A stretch of 64,000 nt of DNA from NCBI RefSeq assembly GCF_963693435.1, contig NZ_OY856306.1, positions 1,736,001 to 1,800,000 of the forward strand, written 5' to 3'. The notes beneath the pieces were generated by a model that was given only the letters and a program-made list of their open reading frames with translations, had not been told where the DNA came from and ran no database searches. The DNA is from Pasteurella atlantica (lineage in GTDB: Bacteria > Pseudomonadota > Gammaproteobacteria > Enterobacterales > Pasteurellaceae). Positions 53,559 through 62,376 of the stretch are shown here, piece by piece (position 1 is the stretch's first letter; each line of letters starts with the position of its first letter). The position numbers were made by a program, and so were the translations under genes.

Positions 53559-55673
53559 TTATGCATTATTCTTTTGTGCTTTATGAATTCGCTGTAAAAT
53601 TTCATCCCTTGGACCATCTGCAGTAATTCTACCGTTAGAAATCACAATAATTCTATCAACTAATTCCAATATTGGCATTCGATGTGTCACTAAGATCATT
53701 GTTTTATCTTGTGAGAATTGCTTTAATCGTTGAATTAAATGCGCTTCAATATTAGGATCTAAACTAGCTGTAGGTTCATCCAATAACAAAATATTATGCT
53801 GACCCAATAACATTCTTGCGATCTGCACACTCTGTTTTTGTCCCACAGATAATCCAATTCCACCATCTTTAATTGGTAGATCTAGACCATGAGGATGAGA
53901 ATTTAATAATCCACCTAAACCTGTTTGTTGTAAAACATCAATGATAACATCATCACTAATTTGAGTATCATCAAAAGTAATATTTTGGCGTAACGTACCA
54001 TTAAATAAGTTCACTTCTTGAGTAAAATAGTTAATATTACGGCGTAAATCTCTTTCTGAAATTTGTCTCATATCAATACTATCGCATTTAATCTCCCCTT
54101 TTTGGGTAAAATATAATCCTGATAATAATTTTAATAACGTTGATTTACCTGAGCCATTTGGTCCTAAAATAGCAACTTTCTCACCTGATCGAATAGTTAA
54201 TGTACCAATTTGAATAGCGGGATCCACATCTTTTGCATAACTATATTCTACATTTTGAAGTGATAAGTTGCCTTTTAGTTGAGGACGACGTAATTTTTTC
54301 TGAGTAATCGGATCATCTTGCTCTCCTTGAGCAATTGCTTCTAATCCTTTTAAAGAAGATTTAACTTGAGCCCAACGGATAAATAATGAACTTAACCTTG
54401 TCATTGGAGCAAGAGTTCGGGAGACTAGAATATTCAGTGCAATAATCCCCCCCATTGTCATTTTTCCTTCAAAAGCAGCATAAGTTGCAACAGTAATGGT
54501 TACTACGTAAGCTAACTGCTGCATACTCATTGCCCATTGCGTTAGAGCATTCACAAGGTAACGTTGTCTCGTAGAAACATTAGCATTAATCACATTAACA
54601 TCGTTCCACTGCTTTTCAAAAAAACCGTAAGATTGAGTAACTTTAACGCTTTCTAAATTATAGGCAACTTCATTACAAAGACGATTTGCTGCCCCGTGAG
54701 CTCCTTGTGCTGACGCCACAATACGACGCATTTTACCCCGAAAAATAAAGGCAGGTAAAATCATTGCAATACTTGCTAATATCGGAACCCAGACTGCGTT
54801 ACCACCAATCGCATAAATCACAAATAAGAATAAGAATGCAAAAGGAATATCCACTAAAGAACCTACCGCCGCTTCTGTAAAAAACTCTCTAACAGAAGCA
54901 AATTCTCTCATCATTTGAGTCAAATAATTAGGTGGAGGCGTATTTGCGGATAAGCGTAATCGTAATAAATGACGTAATAAAAATCCATTGGTCGTTAAAT
55001 CGACACGTTTACCACTGTGATCTAACAAAACAGAGCGTAAAGTACGTAAAATAGCTTCCAATCCCATTGCTAACAAAACACCAATCAACAACGCCCAAAG
55101 AGTTTCTTCCGATTTATTCGGTATTACTCGGTCATAAACCTGTAATGAAAACAGAGAAGCGACAATCGCTAGTAAATTAGCGAAAAAAGATGCAATCAAT
55201 ACACGAGTAAAAGTAGGATATTCTTTATTAAATACACTCCAAAACCAATGTTTTTTCTCTGAATCAATACCCTGTTCATTGTACATCCGACTAATATTTT
55301 TACGAATAAGGAGTACACTATCTTCACACTGAGCTAAAAAAGTATTTAAAGGAAGTGTAATGTTTGCTCCTGTGTCACTCGCAACAATCACCTGCTTTTT
55401 GTGTATTTTGAGAACTGTTGTGTAGCAATTTTCTTTCAACTTAATAGTCACAGGACACTGCAACTGTTGAAGATGTTTTAAGGATAATTGTCGTATTTGT
55501 AAATCAAGTTGCAATTCTTCAGTAAGAAAAGCAGAATTCACTAGTGCCTTAAAACTATCTATCCCTTGAATATCGCTACGCACAATCCCCACTCCAATTT
55601 GTGTTGCTTGTATTTCAACCGCTTGTTGAAGTGATAGTTGCCAATTCCCAGAGCTATTATTTTTATCTAACAT
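53559..55673 (-). CDS. Type I secretion ABC transporter (LapB/RtxB type)
   Basis: A 704-residue inner-membrane exporter. Residues about 1-130 are a C39-peptidase-like domain without the catalytic cysteine/histidine arrangement, as in LapB/HlyB exporters that bind but do not cut the substrate. The transmembrane domain spans about 150-430. The ATPase has Walker A ILGPNGSGKST near residue 500, a variant signature GLSVGQKQ in place of LSGGQ, Walker B NILLLDEPTASLD and the switch LVTHR. It carries a perfect uptake signal at 55618. It exports the neighbouring substrate and probably the repeat protein at 26.7 kb. Confidence 0.94.
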   Translation of the reverse strand: MLDKNNSSGNWQLSLQQAVEIQATQIGVGIVRSDIQGIDSFKALVNSAFLTEELQLDLQIRQLSLKHLQQLQCPVTIKLKENCYTTVLKIHKKQVIVASDTGANITLPLNTFLAQCEDSVLLIRKNISRMYNEQGIDSEKKHWFWSVFNKEYPTFTRVLIASFFANLLAIVASLFSLQVYDRVIPNKSEETLWALLIGVLLAMGLEAILRTLRSVLLDHSGKRVDLTTNGFLLRHLLRLRLSANTPPPNYLTQMMREFASVREFFTEAAVGSLVDIPFAFLFLFVIYAIGGNAVWVPILASIAMILPAFIFRGKMRRIVASAQGAHGAANRLCNEVAYNLESVKVTQSYGFFEKQWNDVNVINANVSTRQRYLVNALTQWAMSMQQLAYVVTITVATYAAFEGKMTMGGIIALNILVSRTLAPMTRLSSLFIRWAQVKSSLKGLEAIAQGEQDDPITQKKLRRPQLKGNLSLQNVEYSYAKDVDPAIQIGTLTIRSGEKVAILGPNGSGKSTLLKLLSGLYFTQKGEIKCDSIDMRQISERDLRRNINYFTQEVNLFNGTLRQNITFDDTQISDDVIIDVLQQTGLGGLLNSHPHGLDLPIKDGGIGLSVGQKQSVQIARMLLGQHNILLLDEPTASLDPNIEAHLIQRLKQFSQDKTMILVTHRMPILELVDRIIVISNGRITADGPRDEILQRIHKAQKNNA
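55618..55626 (-). repeat. DNA uptake signal sequence inside the ABC exporter gene
   Basis: Perfect ACAAGCGGT on the minus strand. Confidence 0.8.
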
Positions 55674-55705
55674 TTATCTATTTTCTCTATGTATTCTAAT
55701 ATTCT

Positions 55706-55737
55706 TTGTAGAGACAAAAAATACTCTCTCCCTACAA
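55706..55737. repeat. Short inverted repeat between exporter genes
   Basis: TTGTAGAGA and TCTCCCTACAA pair imperfectly. The ends resemble those of the 1327-1432 repeat (TTGTAGGGG...CCCCTACAA). Confidence 0.45.
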
Positions 55738-55776
55738 TATACGAATGGATATATCCATCATTATTATTTGGTTGAT

Positions 55777-57267
55777 TTATAATAATTTACTTGGTTTTAA
55801 TTGATTATTCATCAATTTATCACCTTCTGTCATTTTAATTAACTTCGCTTTTAAAATAAGTAATTCATTCTCTAAATTTACTAATTGCTCTTGAGTGTTT
55901 AATAATGTGCGATAAGCACTGATCATATCACTGATAGAGGCTTTAGCTATATCAATTTTTTGTCGATATAACGCAAGACTACGTTGACTATCTTTTTCTA
56001 ATACTTGTAACTGTAGTTTATTCTGTTTTAGACGATTAGCTTCCAGAATTATACGTTCATATTCTGTTTTTAAACGTAACCGTAGCTGGCTTAAACGCTT
56101 TTGTTTATTACGATAGTTTGCTTCCGCCACACTAACATTGGTACCGCTTGAAAAGAGTGAAGTTGGGGTACTTAAAGTAACATTAGCTTGATAAGATTTT
56201 TTATTGATACTGTCATACCCAGTTCTACCTTCTAAAATTACTTTCGGATAACGTTCAGCTTCGGTTTGGGTTAATTTTTCTTTTGCAGTTTGTACTTCTA
56301 CTTCTGCTTGACGTAAAGCAATGGCATCACCAGATGTATTAAAAATACTTGCCATTTTTCCTAATGAATTAATATTAGGAATTTTATGAATACTAATTGG
56401 TTCACCTAATTTAGATGCCAATAGTTTTAAATTTAATTGTATTTCTGCTTGAACTGCACCTAATTTGGTTTGTAATTCTGATAAACGTAAATTCAAAGCT
56501 AGAGGCTCTGATTGAGTTACTAATCCTGCACTTAAACGATTTTTAGCATAATTTGCTAATTGTTTCTGTTGAGAAATAGATTCCTTAACTAATTTTTCTT
56601 TTGCTTTTAAAGAAGCTATTTTACTCACTGAAACTAAAGTATCTGCGATAGTATCTCGCTGCTCTTGAGAAAAATCTAAACGTGAGCGTGTAGTATTTAA
56701 CTCACCTTGTTTTTCTCTTGCATTGTTTAATCCAAAATCATATAAAGTATAAGAACCTGATAAACCAGCAAAAGTATTACCATCTTTAGACACACTCGCA
56801 GATGGACGAATATCAGGCAGACGTGAAAGTCGAATGGCTTCCGTTTCAAACTCTCTCTGTTCAATCACTGAAGGTAACGGAGAATGTGCAAGGTTATAAC
56901 GTAATGCAGTACGCACAATTGCCATTAAAGGATTATCCTTTATAGTAGTTGGAATTGCTGGTTTTATTTTTGTAACCGCATTCATTGTTGAAACTAGCTG
57001 AGCAATATCTTGCTTGCTTTCCTGTTTATTTACCTGTTTATTATCTTGTTTATCCTTCGCTTTATTATGCTGCTCATTAGATTTTGCTTTATTTTTCGTC
57101 ACTACTTTAGAAGAATCAGAAGAAGAAAAAGACAACTTACGCACGGTAAATGCTGCTGAGTTTTTTTGAGGTAAACTACAAGACGACAAAGCAAAGATGC
57201 ATATTCCACTACTTAATAAAGTCAACACTTTATTAGTTTTGCCATATACTTTATTTTTTATACTCAT
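55777..57267 (-). CDS. TolC-like outer-membrane channel of the type I secretion system
   Basis: A 496-residue outer-membrane efflux protein of the TolC/LapE family; it forms the exit duct. The N-terminus has a signal with lipobox (GICIFALSSC, C30), so it may be a lipoprotein, as some members are. A Lys/Gln-rich low-complexity linker (about 60-95: KQDNKQVNKQESKQ) precedes the two repeated alpha-barrel/beta-strand halves (about 120-480). These have long heptad stretches and SGSYTLYDFGLNNAREKQ, YQANVTLSTPTSLFSSGTNV. It lies between the substrate gene (199 bp upstream) and the ABC gene. Confidence 0.9.
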   Translation of the reverse strand: MSIKNKVYGKTNKVLTLLSSGICIFALSSCSLPQKNSAAFTVRKLSFSSSDSSKVVTKNKAKSNEQHNKAKDKQDNKQVNKQESKQDIAQLVSTMNAVTKIKPAIPTTIKDNPLMAIVRTALRYNLAHSPLPSVIEQREFETEAIRLSRLPDIRPSASVSKDGNTFAGLSGSYTLYDFGLNNAREKQGELNTTRSRLDFSQEQRDTIADTLVSVSKIASLKAKEKLVKESISQQKQLANYAKNRLSAGLVTQSEPLALNLRLSELQTKLGAVQAEIQLNLKLLASKLGEPISIHKIPNINSLGKMASIFNTSGDAIALRQAEVEVQTAKEKLTQTEAERYPKVILEGRTGYDSINKKSYQANVTLSTPTSLFSSGTNVSVAEANYRNKQKRLSQLRLRLKTEYERIILEANRLKQNKLQLQVLEKDSQRSLALYRQKIDIAKASISDMISAYRTLLNTQEQLVNLENELLILKAKLIKMTEGDKLMNNQLKPSKLL

Positions 57268-57466
57268 AAATTAATCCATATTAGTTAAAAAATCTGAATT
57301 ATAAAAAAATAACACAAACTTTAAGAATGGTTGAAAAGACTAATAAAATTTGTAAAATTCCAATAACATTATACACCATTTTTTCATCAAAAAACGATAT
57401 TCAGTTATAAAAAATAAAACACTAATTAATAGTCCGAATCGAAATAGTTTATATATTAAACCATTT

Positions 57467-58570
57467 CTACACAATAAATGTATCACTATTAGTAATATCA
57501 GGGTTAATAATTAACATATCATCTGAATCATTAGTATATTTCACATACTCTTCGCCATCACGACCTTCTGTCTCAGCAGTTTTAGTAAAATCATTCTCTA
57601 AAGATGACTGATTGGCTGGTTTTTCATTATTTACCATCACTTTATGACCATTTTCACTGTTAGCAATTTTATTTAAGGTTCCTTCTGAAATAACTAAACT
57701 AGCGTCATCTTTTATAAAATCAGTGTCAACAAGATCGCCATTATTATCAGCAATAGCACTTCTACTTTCAGTAGTAATCGTTTTATCAGGGTGCTCTGTT
57801 GTCGTGATCACATCCTCAAATTTACCATCATCATCTGTATCTAAAAATACTTTTGTAATTTTTGTTCCATCTTTCTCTATGGTAATTTCAGTAATTTTTT
57901 CAGCAATACCATCTGCATCCTTATCAACGGTTATCGTTTTTTTATCAATTATACCATCATCATTTTTATCTTCTGTTGTCGTTGTAACAACCTCTCCTGT
58001 AATTGAATCAATATTAGTTACTATTACTTTCTCAGGATTACCGTCATTGTTTACATCAATCACTGTTTTACTTGCATCATTCTCAATACCTTTGACTGTA
58101 TCAACTTTAGTATCGTCATCACTATGCTTAATTGCTGTTGCAACACCTATTCCAGCACCAAGTGCACCTAATCCTAGAAATATACCACCAGTGACACCAT
58201 CTACAACGCCTGAATCCTCGATAACACTTGAATTCAAACCATTTGATAATAAAACATCTTCTGATGTTTGAGAACTCAACATTGCTAAATCGTTACCAAA
58301 TAATTCAGACTGTTCATTGTAAGTAAGTGTTTTAGTATTTAACAGGTACCCAGAGATATCATCAACTTCCAATAATTGAACATTTTGACCTTGCTCTGAA
58401 TTTAAAACTAAATGACGAAACATACTAAAGTAGTCTTCAACTCTTACTACCTCACCATTACTTAATTTAATTAATAAATCATCGCCAGTTTTAATACTAG
58501 AGACTATTTGTTCTCTACTGAATGGTAAAACCACATATTTTGTAAGATTTAGTTCTCTAATAATATTCAT
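57467..58570 (-). CDS. Predicted type I secretion substrate with calcium-type DxDxDG loops
   Basis: About 367 residues from ATG 58570 (GAAGGA upstream), the start that aligns with the paralogue at 26.7-30.3 kb; the longer frame from 58618 is less likely. Residues 1-100 are the BapA-like prefix (DDLLIKLSNGEVVRVEDYF, FGNDLAMLSSQTSED), then a Gly-rich hydrophobic segment (GIFLGLGALGAGIGVATAI). The middle has at least four acidic loops (DVNNDGNPE, DKNDDGIID, DKDADGIAE, DTDDDGKFE) resembling calcium-binding EF-hand/thrombospondin-type loops. The C-terminal 85 residues match the paralogue's tail (LNKIANSENGHKV, EEYVKYTND, IINPDIT) and probably hold the secretion signal. It heads the exporter gene group. 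It has no cysteine. Confidence 0.85.
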   Translation of the reverse strand: MNIIRELNLTKYVVLPFSREQIVSSIKTGDDLLIKLSNGEVVRVEDYFSMFRHLVLNSEQGQNVQLLEVDDISGYLLNTKTLTYNEQSELFGNDLAMLSSQTSEDVLLSNGLNSSVIEDSGVVDGVTGGIFLGLGALGAGIGVATAIKHSDDDTKVDTVKGIENDASKTVIDVNNDGNPEKVIVTNIDSITGEVVTTTTEDKNDDGIIDKKTITVDKDADGIAEKITEITIEKDGTKITKVFLDTDDDGKFEDVITTTEHPDKTITTESRSAIADNNGDLVDTDFIKDDASLVISEGTLNKIANSENGHKVMVNNEKPANQSSLENDFTKTAETEGRDGEEYVKYTNDSDDMLIINPDITNSDTFIV

Positions 58571-58654
58571 AAAATTTCCTTCACTTAAACCTCTAACTCC
58601 TTTCCTATAAAATACCATATTTAATAAGATAAGATAGATTAAAACTTGGTCATT

Positions 58655-58710
58655 ATAAAAAACAAGAAAAAAAATACAAGTGAGAATAGTTAATTAAGAC
58701 AAATTAAAGC
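58655..58710. promoter_or_regulatory. Upstream region shared with the repeat-protein gene
   Basis: This stretch (A-rich run, then ACAAGTGAGAATAGTTAATTAA and AAATTAAAG-like sequence) aligns with 30433-30490 (A17, then GCAAGCGAAAAAGGTTAATTAA). The similarity suggests that the promoter region was duplicated with the gene. Confidence 0.5.
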
Positions 58711-58794
58711 GATATTTGTCTATAACTTAGGCGATAGCTTAAAGAATAAGCAATAAGACTATTAAGTAAAAATTTAGTGCGTATTTTACAAACT

Positions 58795-58818
58795 ATGAAC
58801 TTGAGTTCGTAAGTTCAT
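58795..58818. repeat. Short palindrome in the gap 58619-58905
   Basis: ATGAACTT-gagttcgt-AAGTTCAT, 8-bp perfect arms. Possible operator or weak terminator of the endonuclease V gene; nothing else is clear in this gap. Confidence 0.4.
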
Positions 58819-58905
58819 ATATAGTAAAGAGTAAAATAGATTTTTCTTCATTTTACTTTTCCTTGGTATTACGTACTTTTTAAGCGGTAAGATTTTTAGA
58901 AAAAT

Positions 58906-59292
58906 TTACACATCTATGCGTGGCGTAAATCTTGGTTTCACCGGCATTCTTTCTAAAATTCTTGCTCTATTGACTTCAATCGCATTCACCGTTGGAATAT
59001 AATCTAGCCATAAACTGTCATCTTCCGGTAAGTTTTCTGACCAGATATATTTCACATTAAATTGTCTCGCTTTGCATTCTTCATATAAATCTTGATAACG
59101 CTTTTTTAAGAACCTCAATTTATTAAAGAAAAAACGAACGTGTCCAGTACCAAGCTTATAATCATCAGGCATTCCCACTAAATTATATTTCCCTTTTGCG
59201 ACTGCATTAGGAATTCGAGTTAGTTCTCTGAACTCTGCGAGAAGGTGTTGATCGCAGAGTTCAGTTGGAGAAACCACATTAATTCTTGTCAT
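58906..59292 (-). CDS. Pyrimidine-dimer glycosylase / endonuclease V (T4 DenV family)
   Basis: A DNA repair glycosylase-lyase of the T4 endonuclease V family that cuts at UV-induced cyclobutane dimers. The start is taken as ATG 59292, so the protein is 128 residues beginning MTRIN; removing Met exposes the catalytic threonine T2. The second catalytic residue, E23, is present in LLAEFRE. LGTGHVRFFFNKLRFLKKR matches the T4 protein core. A longer frame from TTG 59298 would bury T2 and is rejected. It follows a 63-residue gene by 15 bp. A decayed second copy lies 0.7 kb upstream. Confidence 0.92.
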   Translation of the reverse strand: MTRINVVSPTELCDQHLLAEFRELTRIPNAVAKGKYNLVGMPDDYKLGTGHVRFFFNKLRFLKKRYQDLYEECKARQFNVKYIWSENLPEDDSLWLDYIPTVNAIEVNRARILERMPVKPRFTPRIDV

Positions 59293-59307
59293 AGCCAATA
59301 ACCTTAA

Positions 59308-59499
59308 TTATTTTTCTAGTTTATTAAGTTTTTCTCTAATTTCACCATCTGTCATTTCAAAACCCTCTTCAGTAAGGTATATTAAATCCATAGCAAAATC
59401 ATTAACTTCATCTCGCCATTCTATTGAGAGATTATAAGCTTCCAGTACCCAATCTGATATATATTTATGATCTGAATTAAGATCCAACATTAATCTCAC
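59308..59499 (-). CDS. Small hypothetical protein, 60-63 residues
   Basis: Not recognised. An acidic, helical-looking protein (LDLNSDHKYISDWVLEAYNL, then EGFEMTDGEIREKLNKLEK). The start may be GTG 59499 or ATG 59490. It lies 15 bp upstream of the endonuclease V gene and probably shares its transcript. No partner or motif gives a function. Confidence 0.5.
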   Translation of the reverse strand: MRLMLDLNSDHKYISDWVLEAYNLSIEWRDEVNDFAMDLIYLTEEGFEMTDGEIREKLNKLEK

Positions 59500-59592
59500 A
59501 TTTTTTAGAAACTCTTTTTATAAAAATCGTCGTGCCATTTAAAATACTTTTTCTTAATGTTCAATTATCAAAGTAATACTTTCCTACATTAA

Positions 59593-59973
59593 CTAACAAG
59601 AAATTCCAATTAACCACTTTGTTTTATCAGTATTATACTTATCTAAATCTGGCATTCGTTTTATTGGTTGAGTACAACCTCTTGGTTTAATGTAGTATTT
59701 AGATACTTCTACTGCTTCTTTTTTGGTTATTGAAGCCTTACCCTTTTTTAACACTCTTATATAATAAGGATTCTCAAATGGTACAATATAAGTATCCATC
59801 ATATAAGTATTCCCCTTAAAGGGTAACATAAGATGATTTTCTGCCACTAAAATGAGGCTTTTACCAGATGAATTAACATCAAAATTTATAGATGTATTAC
59901 TATCTGTATTTTGATAAGCACAAGCTTGTATCCCTAGTGCCATAGTAAAGACTAAAAATAGATTTTTCTTCAT
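59593..59973 (-). CDS. Hypothetical lipoprotein, 126 residues
   Basis: A predicted lipoprotein: MKKNLFLVFTMALGIQAC with lipobox IQAC (C18), then a Ser/Asn-rich linker and a compact domain of about 90 residues. Two C-terminal cysteines (RGCTQP and final ISC) could form a disulfide in the periplasm. Family not recognised. Its start overlaps (ATGA) the stop of the decayed endonuclease V copy upstream, so it was probably part of that transcript. Confidence 0.6.
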   Translation of the reverse strand: MKKNLFLVFTMALGIQACAYQNTDSNTSINFDVNSSGKSLILVAENHLMLPFKGNTYMMDTYIVPFENPYYIRVLKKGKASITKKEAVEVSKYYIKPRGCTQPIKRMPDLDKYNTDKTKWLIGISC

Positions 59974-60376
59974 TTTGTTTCTCCTGTGTTAAATTTTTCT
60001 ATACGAGATGTAAATCTTGGTTTTGCCTGCATTCTTTCTAAAATTCTTGCCCTATTTACTTCAATCGCATTCATAGTCGGCATAATCTAGCCATAAACCT
60101 CCATTTTCTGGTAAGTTATCTAACCAAATATATTTCACATTAAACCCTCTTGCTTTACATTCTTCATATAAATCTTGATAACGTTTTTTTAAGAAACATC
60201 AATTTATTAAAGAAAAAACGAACGTGTCCTGTTCCAAGCTTATAATCATCAGGCATTCCAACTAAATTGTATTTCCCTTTTGCAACCGCATTAGGAATTC
60301 GAGTCAGTTCTCGGAACTCTGCGAGAAGGTGTTGATCGCAGAGTTCTTTTGGGGGGATTAAGTTTATTCTTGTCAT
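59970..60376 (-). pseudogene. Decayed second copy of the endonuclease V gene
   Basis: A close paralogue of the gene at 58906-59292. The N-terminal 60 residues (MTRINLIPPKELCDQHLLAEFRE..., with T2 and E23) are intact, but an extra A near 60193 shifts the frame and the open frame stops at 60164. A second indel near 60080 lies in the region matching LDYIPTVNA of the intact copy. The 3' part remains readable in another frame down to a TGA at 59970. It starts 2 bp after the stop of the 662-residue gene, so it was the last gene of that operon. Confidence 0.85.
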
Positions 60377-60378
60377 GG

Positions 60379-62367
60379 TTAATAATCTTTTTTATTTATA
60401 AAGTTAAATTTTTTCTTACGAAGATAAAAAATATTTAAATCATCATCTATTTTAAGTAAGGCTAAAATCAATAATTTTAAATAAGTTAAATAAGCTCTTT
60501 CGTGTTCATCTTCTTTATCTGCATTTGCTTGTGTACCGTGTACATACCTATTTCTTAAATCTAGTCCATTAACAAACTCACTTTTATTTAGATAATAATT
60601 AAAATATTTTTGTTCTGGAATTGATAATAAAGAGCCTTCAAAGTAAAGAAGATCTTCATCAGCCATAATTTTTACTTCTTCTTGAAATTCTTTTGGATAA
60701 TGATAATAAGCTCCCACTTCATTATCATAAAGATCTTTTAAAAGATGCAATCTAATAGGATTGAAAAATCTAATAAAATTATCATCATCTATAAAAATAA
60801 AATTTTGCTCTATAAGAAAATTTAATGTCTTTTTTGAATAATCTTCAAAACTATTAAAAAGTACATCTTCATTTATAATCAGATCCCAAAAAGAGTTATA
60901 GCCTTTATCTTTGTAAGGTTCAACATAAGGCAACAATGTTTGATCTGAGAAAAATAAAGTTAATATATTTTCTAATATAGGGTTATCATTATTTAAATAA
61001 ATATATTTATAATGATTCAAACTCGGTATTTCAGAAAAATGGACAGGTTTAGATGACATTTGTAAAAGTTCTAAATCAATATCACTATCTTCTACAAATA
61101 ATTTAAATTGTTTTAAGATTGATTCAAATTCAGGTGCTAATATTCTTATTTTTTCAAGATATGACTCCGTACTAGGAATATTAAAACTAGTGTTTGCAGA
61201 AAAATCATATCTCTCTTGAAAAACTTTTGTAAAAATTCTATGAATTATTTCTTCCAAAGATATATTTAATTTTTTTATTAAAATCTCTGTATAACCTCGT
61301 ATTTGCAAAAGAGAAACGGTCTCAAAAGAATCAAATGTAAATCCCTTCTGATAATGATATTTTGAAGTTTCGCCCATCATTCTCTCAAAAGTACTCATTT
61401 TATTTGGCTTACTAACCAAAGTAATTCTATTTTTTTCATCAATATATTCAAACAAATATTTGAAATTTTTAAAGAGAGCATAAGACTCATTATTATTGAT
61501 AATAAAATCTAAATTATATAAAAATGATGTAGTATTTCCATCAATCTTAATATCTTTGATTGTATCCATATCTTTAGAAAATCCAACATATGTTGCTCTT
61601 TTGATACTTTGATTAAAAGTAAGATATTCTTTTATTTTTTCTTCATATAATCTTTTTGCCATTAACCTAGTTTTATCAGAAATTTTTAAAAAATCATTAT
61701 TTTTTATATCCTTTATTAAAGTAATATAATTTAAATTTATTACATTAAAATTCTCATTGCTTAGATATTTTAAAATAATATGTTCTTTATCTGATAACGT
61801 CAGTGATTTCGGTAAGTAAAGATTAGATGAATTATCTTTTTCATACACTGATAGAATAATTTCAGCAGAATATTCATAGTCAATCAAAAAAAATTTTAGT
61901 TCATTACTATAATACTCTACTAATCTCTTATTTTTTAAAATAGAGCTTATGCTGTGTGGCTTACAATCTAGAATTTTATTAAAAGTTACTTTTGAAATTT
62001 TTTTAAAGCAATTAAAATTACTTATTACCTCCCAAAATAATTTAGAATATTGAAACTCTAAGTTATCAATATATTCAATAATATTATCATTATTGATTGT
62101 AGATATAAATTTACCTATTATATTTCCATATTGTTCTACTTTTTCCTTAAATAATATAAGATCGGTTTGAGCCCACTTTTTTAAATGGACTTCATTATCA
62201 ATATATTTCTTAACTGTATAAAGTTCTAAAATATCATTAATATCAGTATACTCTTTAAGAATATCTTTATATAAAACACTCTCGACCTTAGATAATTCAT
62301 ATCCTAACGAAAAATGATTTTTAGAGAATGGTTGTATTCTTTCAAAATTAGATTTTTTCATAATCAA
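60379..62367 (-). CDS. Large uncharacterised protein with C-terminal HEPN-like motif
   Basis: 662 residues, family not recognised. Soluble, rich in Ile/Lys/Asn and predicted mainly helical. The C-terminal region reads LDLRNRYVHGTQ, followed by ADKEDEHERAYLTYLKLLIL. R605-x4-H610 (RNRYVH) fits the RxxxxH motif of HEPN domains, many of which are RNases in defence or toxin systems. No ATPase or nuclease signature was seen elsewhere. The start is MIMKKS at 62367; MKKS (62361) is an alternative. It lies 9 bp downstream of the DUF4326 gene. Base composition is very AT-rich with many ATA and AGA codons, suggesting transfer. HEPN assignment is tentative. Confidence 0.7.
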   Translation of the reverse strand: MIMKKSNFERIQPFSKNHFSLGYELSKVESVLYKDILKEYTDINDILELYTVKKYIDNEVHLKKWAQTDLILFKEKVEQYGNIIGKFISTINNDNIIEYIDNLEFQYSKLFWEVISNFNCFKKISKVTFNKILDCKPHSISSILKNKRLVEYYSNELKFFLIDYEYSAEIILSVYEKDNSSNLYLPKSLTLSDKEHIILKYLSNENFNVINLNYITLIKDIKNNDFLKISDKTRLMAKRLYEEKIKEYLTFNQSIKRATYVGFSKDMDTIKDIKIDGNTTSFLYNLDFIINNNESYALFKNFKYLFEYIDEKNRITLVSKPNKMSTFERMMGETSKYHYQKGFTFDSFETVSLLQIRGYTEILIKKLNISLEEIIHRIFTKVFQERYDFSANTSFNIPSTESYLEKIRILAPEFESILKQFKLFVEDSDIDLELLQMSSKPVHFSEIPSLNHYKYIYLNNDNPILENILTLFFSDQTLLPYVEPYKDKGYNSFWDLIINEDVLFNSFEDYSKKTLNFLIEQNFIFIDDDNFIRFFNPIRLHLLKDLYDNEVGAYYHYPKEFQEEVKIMADEDLLYFEGSLLSIPEQKYFNYYLNKSEFVNGLDLRNRYVHGTQANADKEDEHERAYLTYLKLLILALLKIDDDLNIFYLRKKKFNFINKKDY

Positions 62368-62376
62368 ATTATTGAT

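Noticed and set aside
57723-58271. Plus-strand open frame of 182 codons, serine/valine-rich
   Set aside because: Antisense of the acidic-loop region of the type I substrate; no ribosome binding site or recognisable domain.
58571-58618. Sixteen-residue extension of the exporter-linked substrate
   Set aside because: The paralogue aligns from MNII, and GAAGGA precedes ATG 58570.
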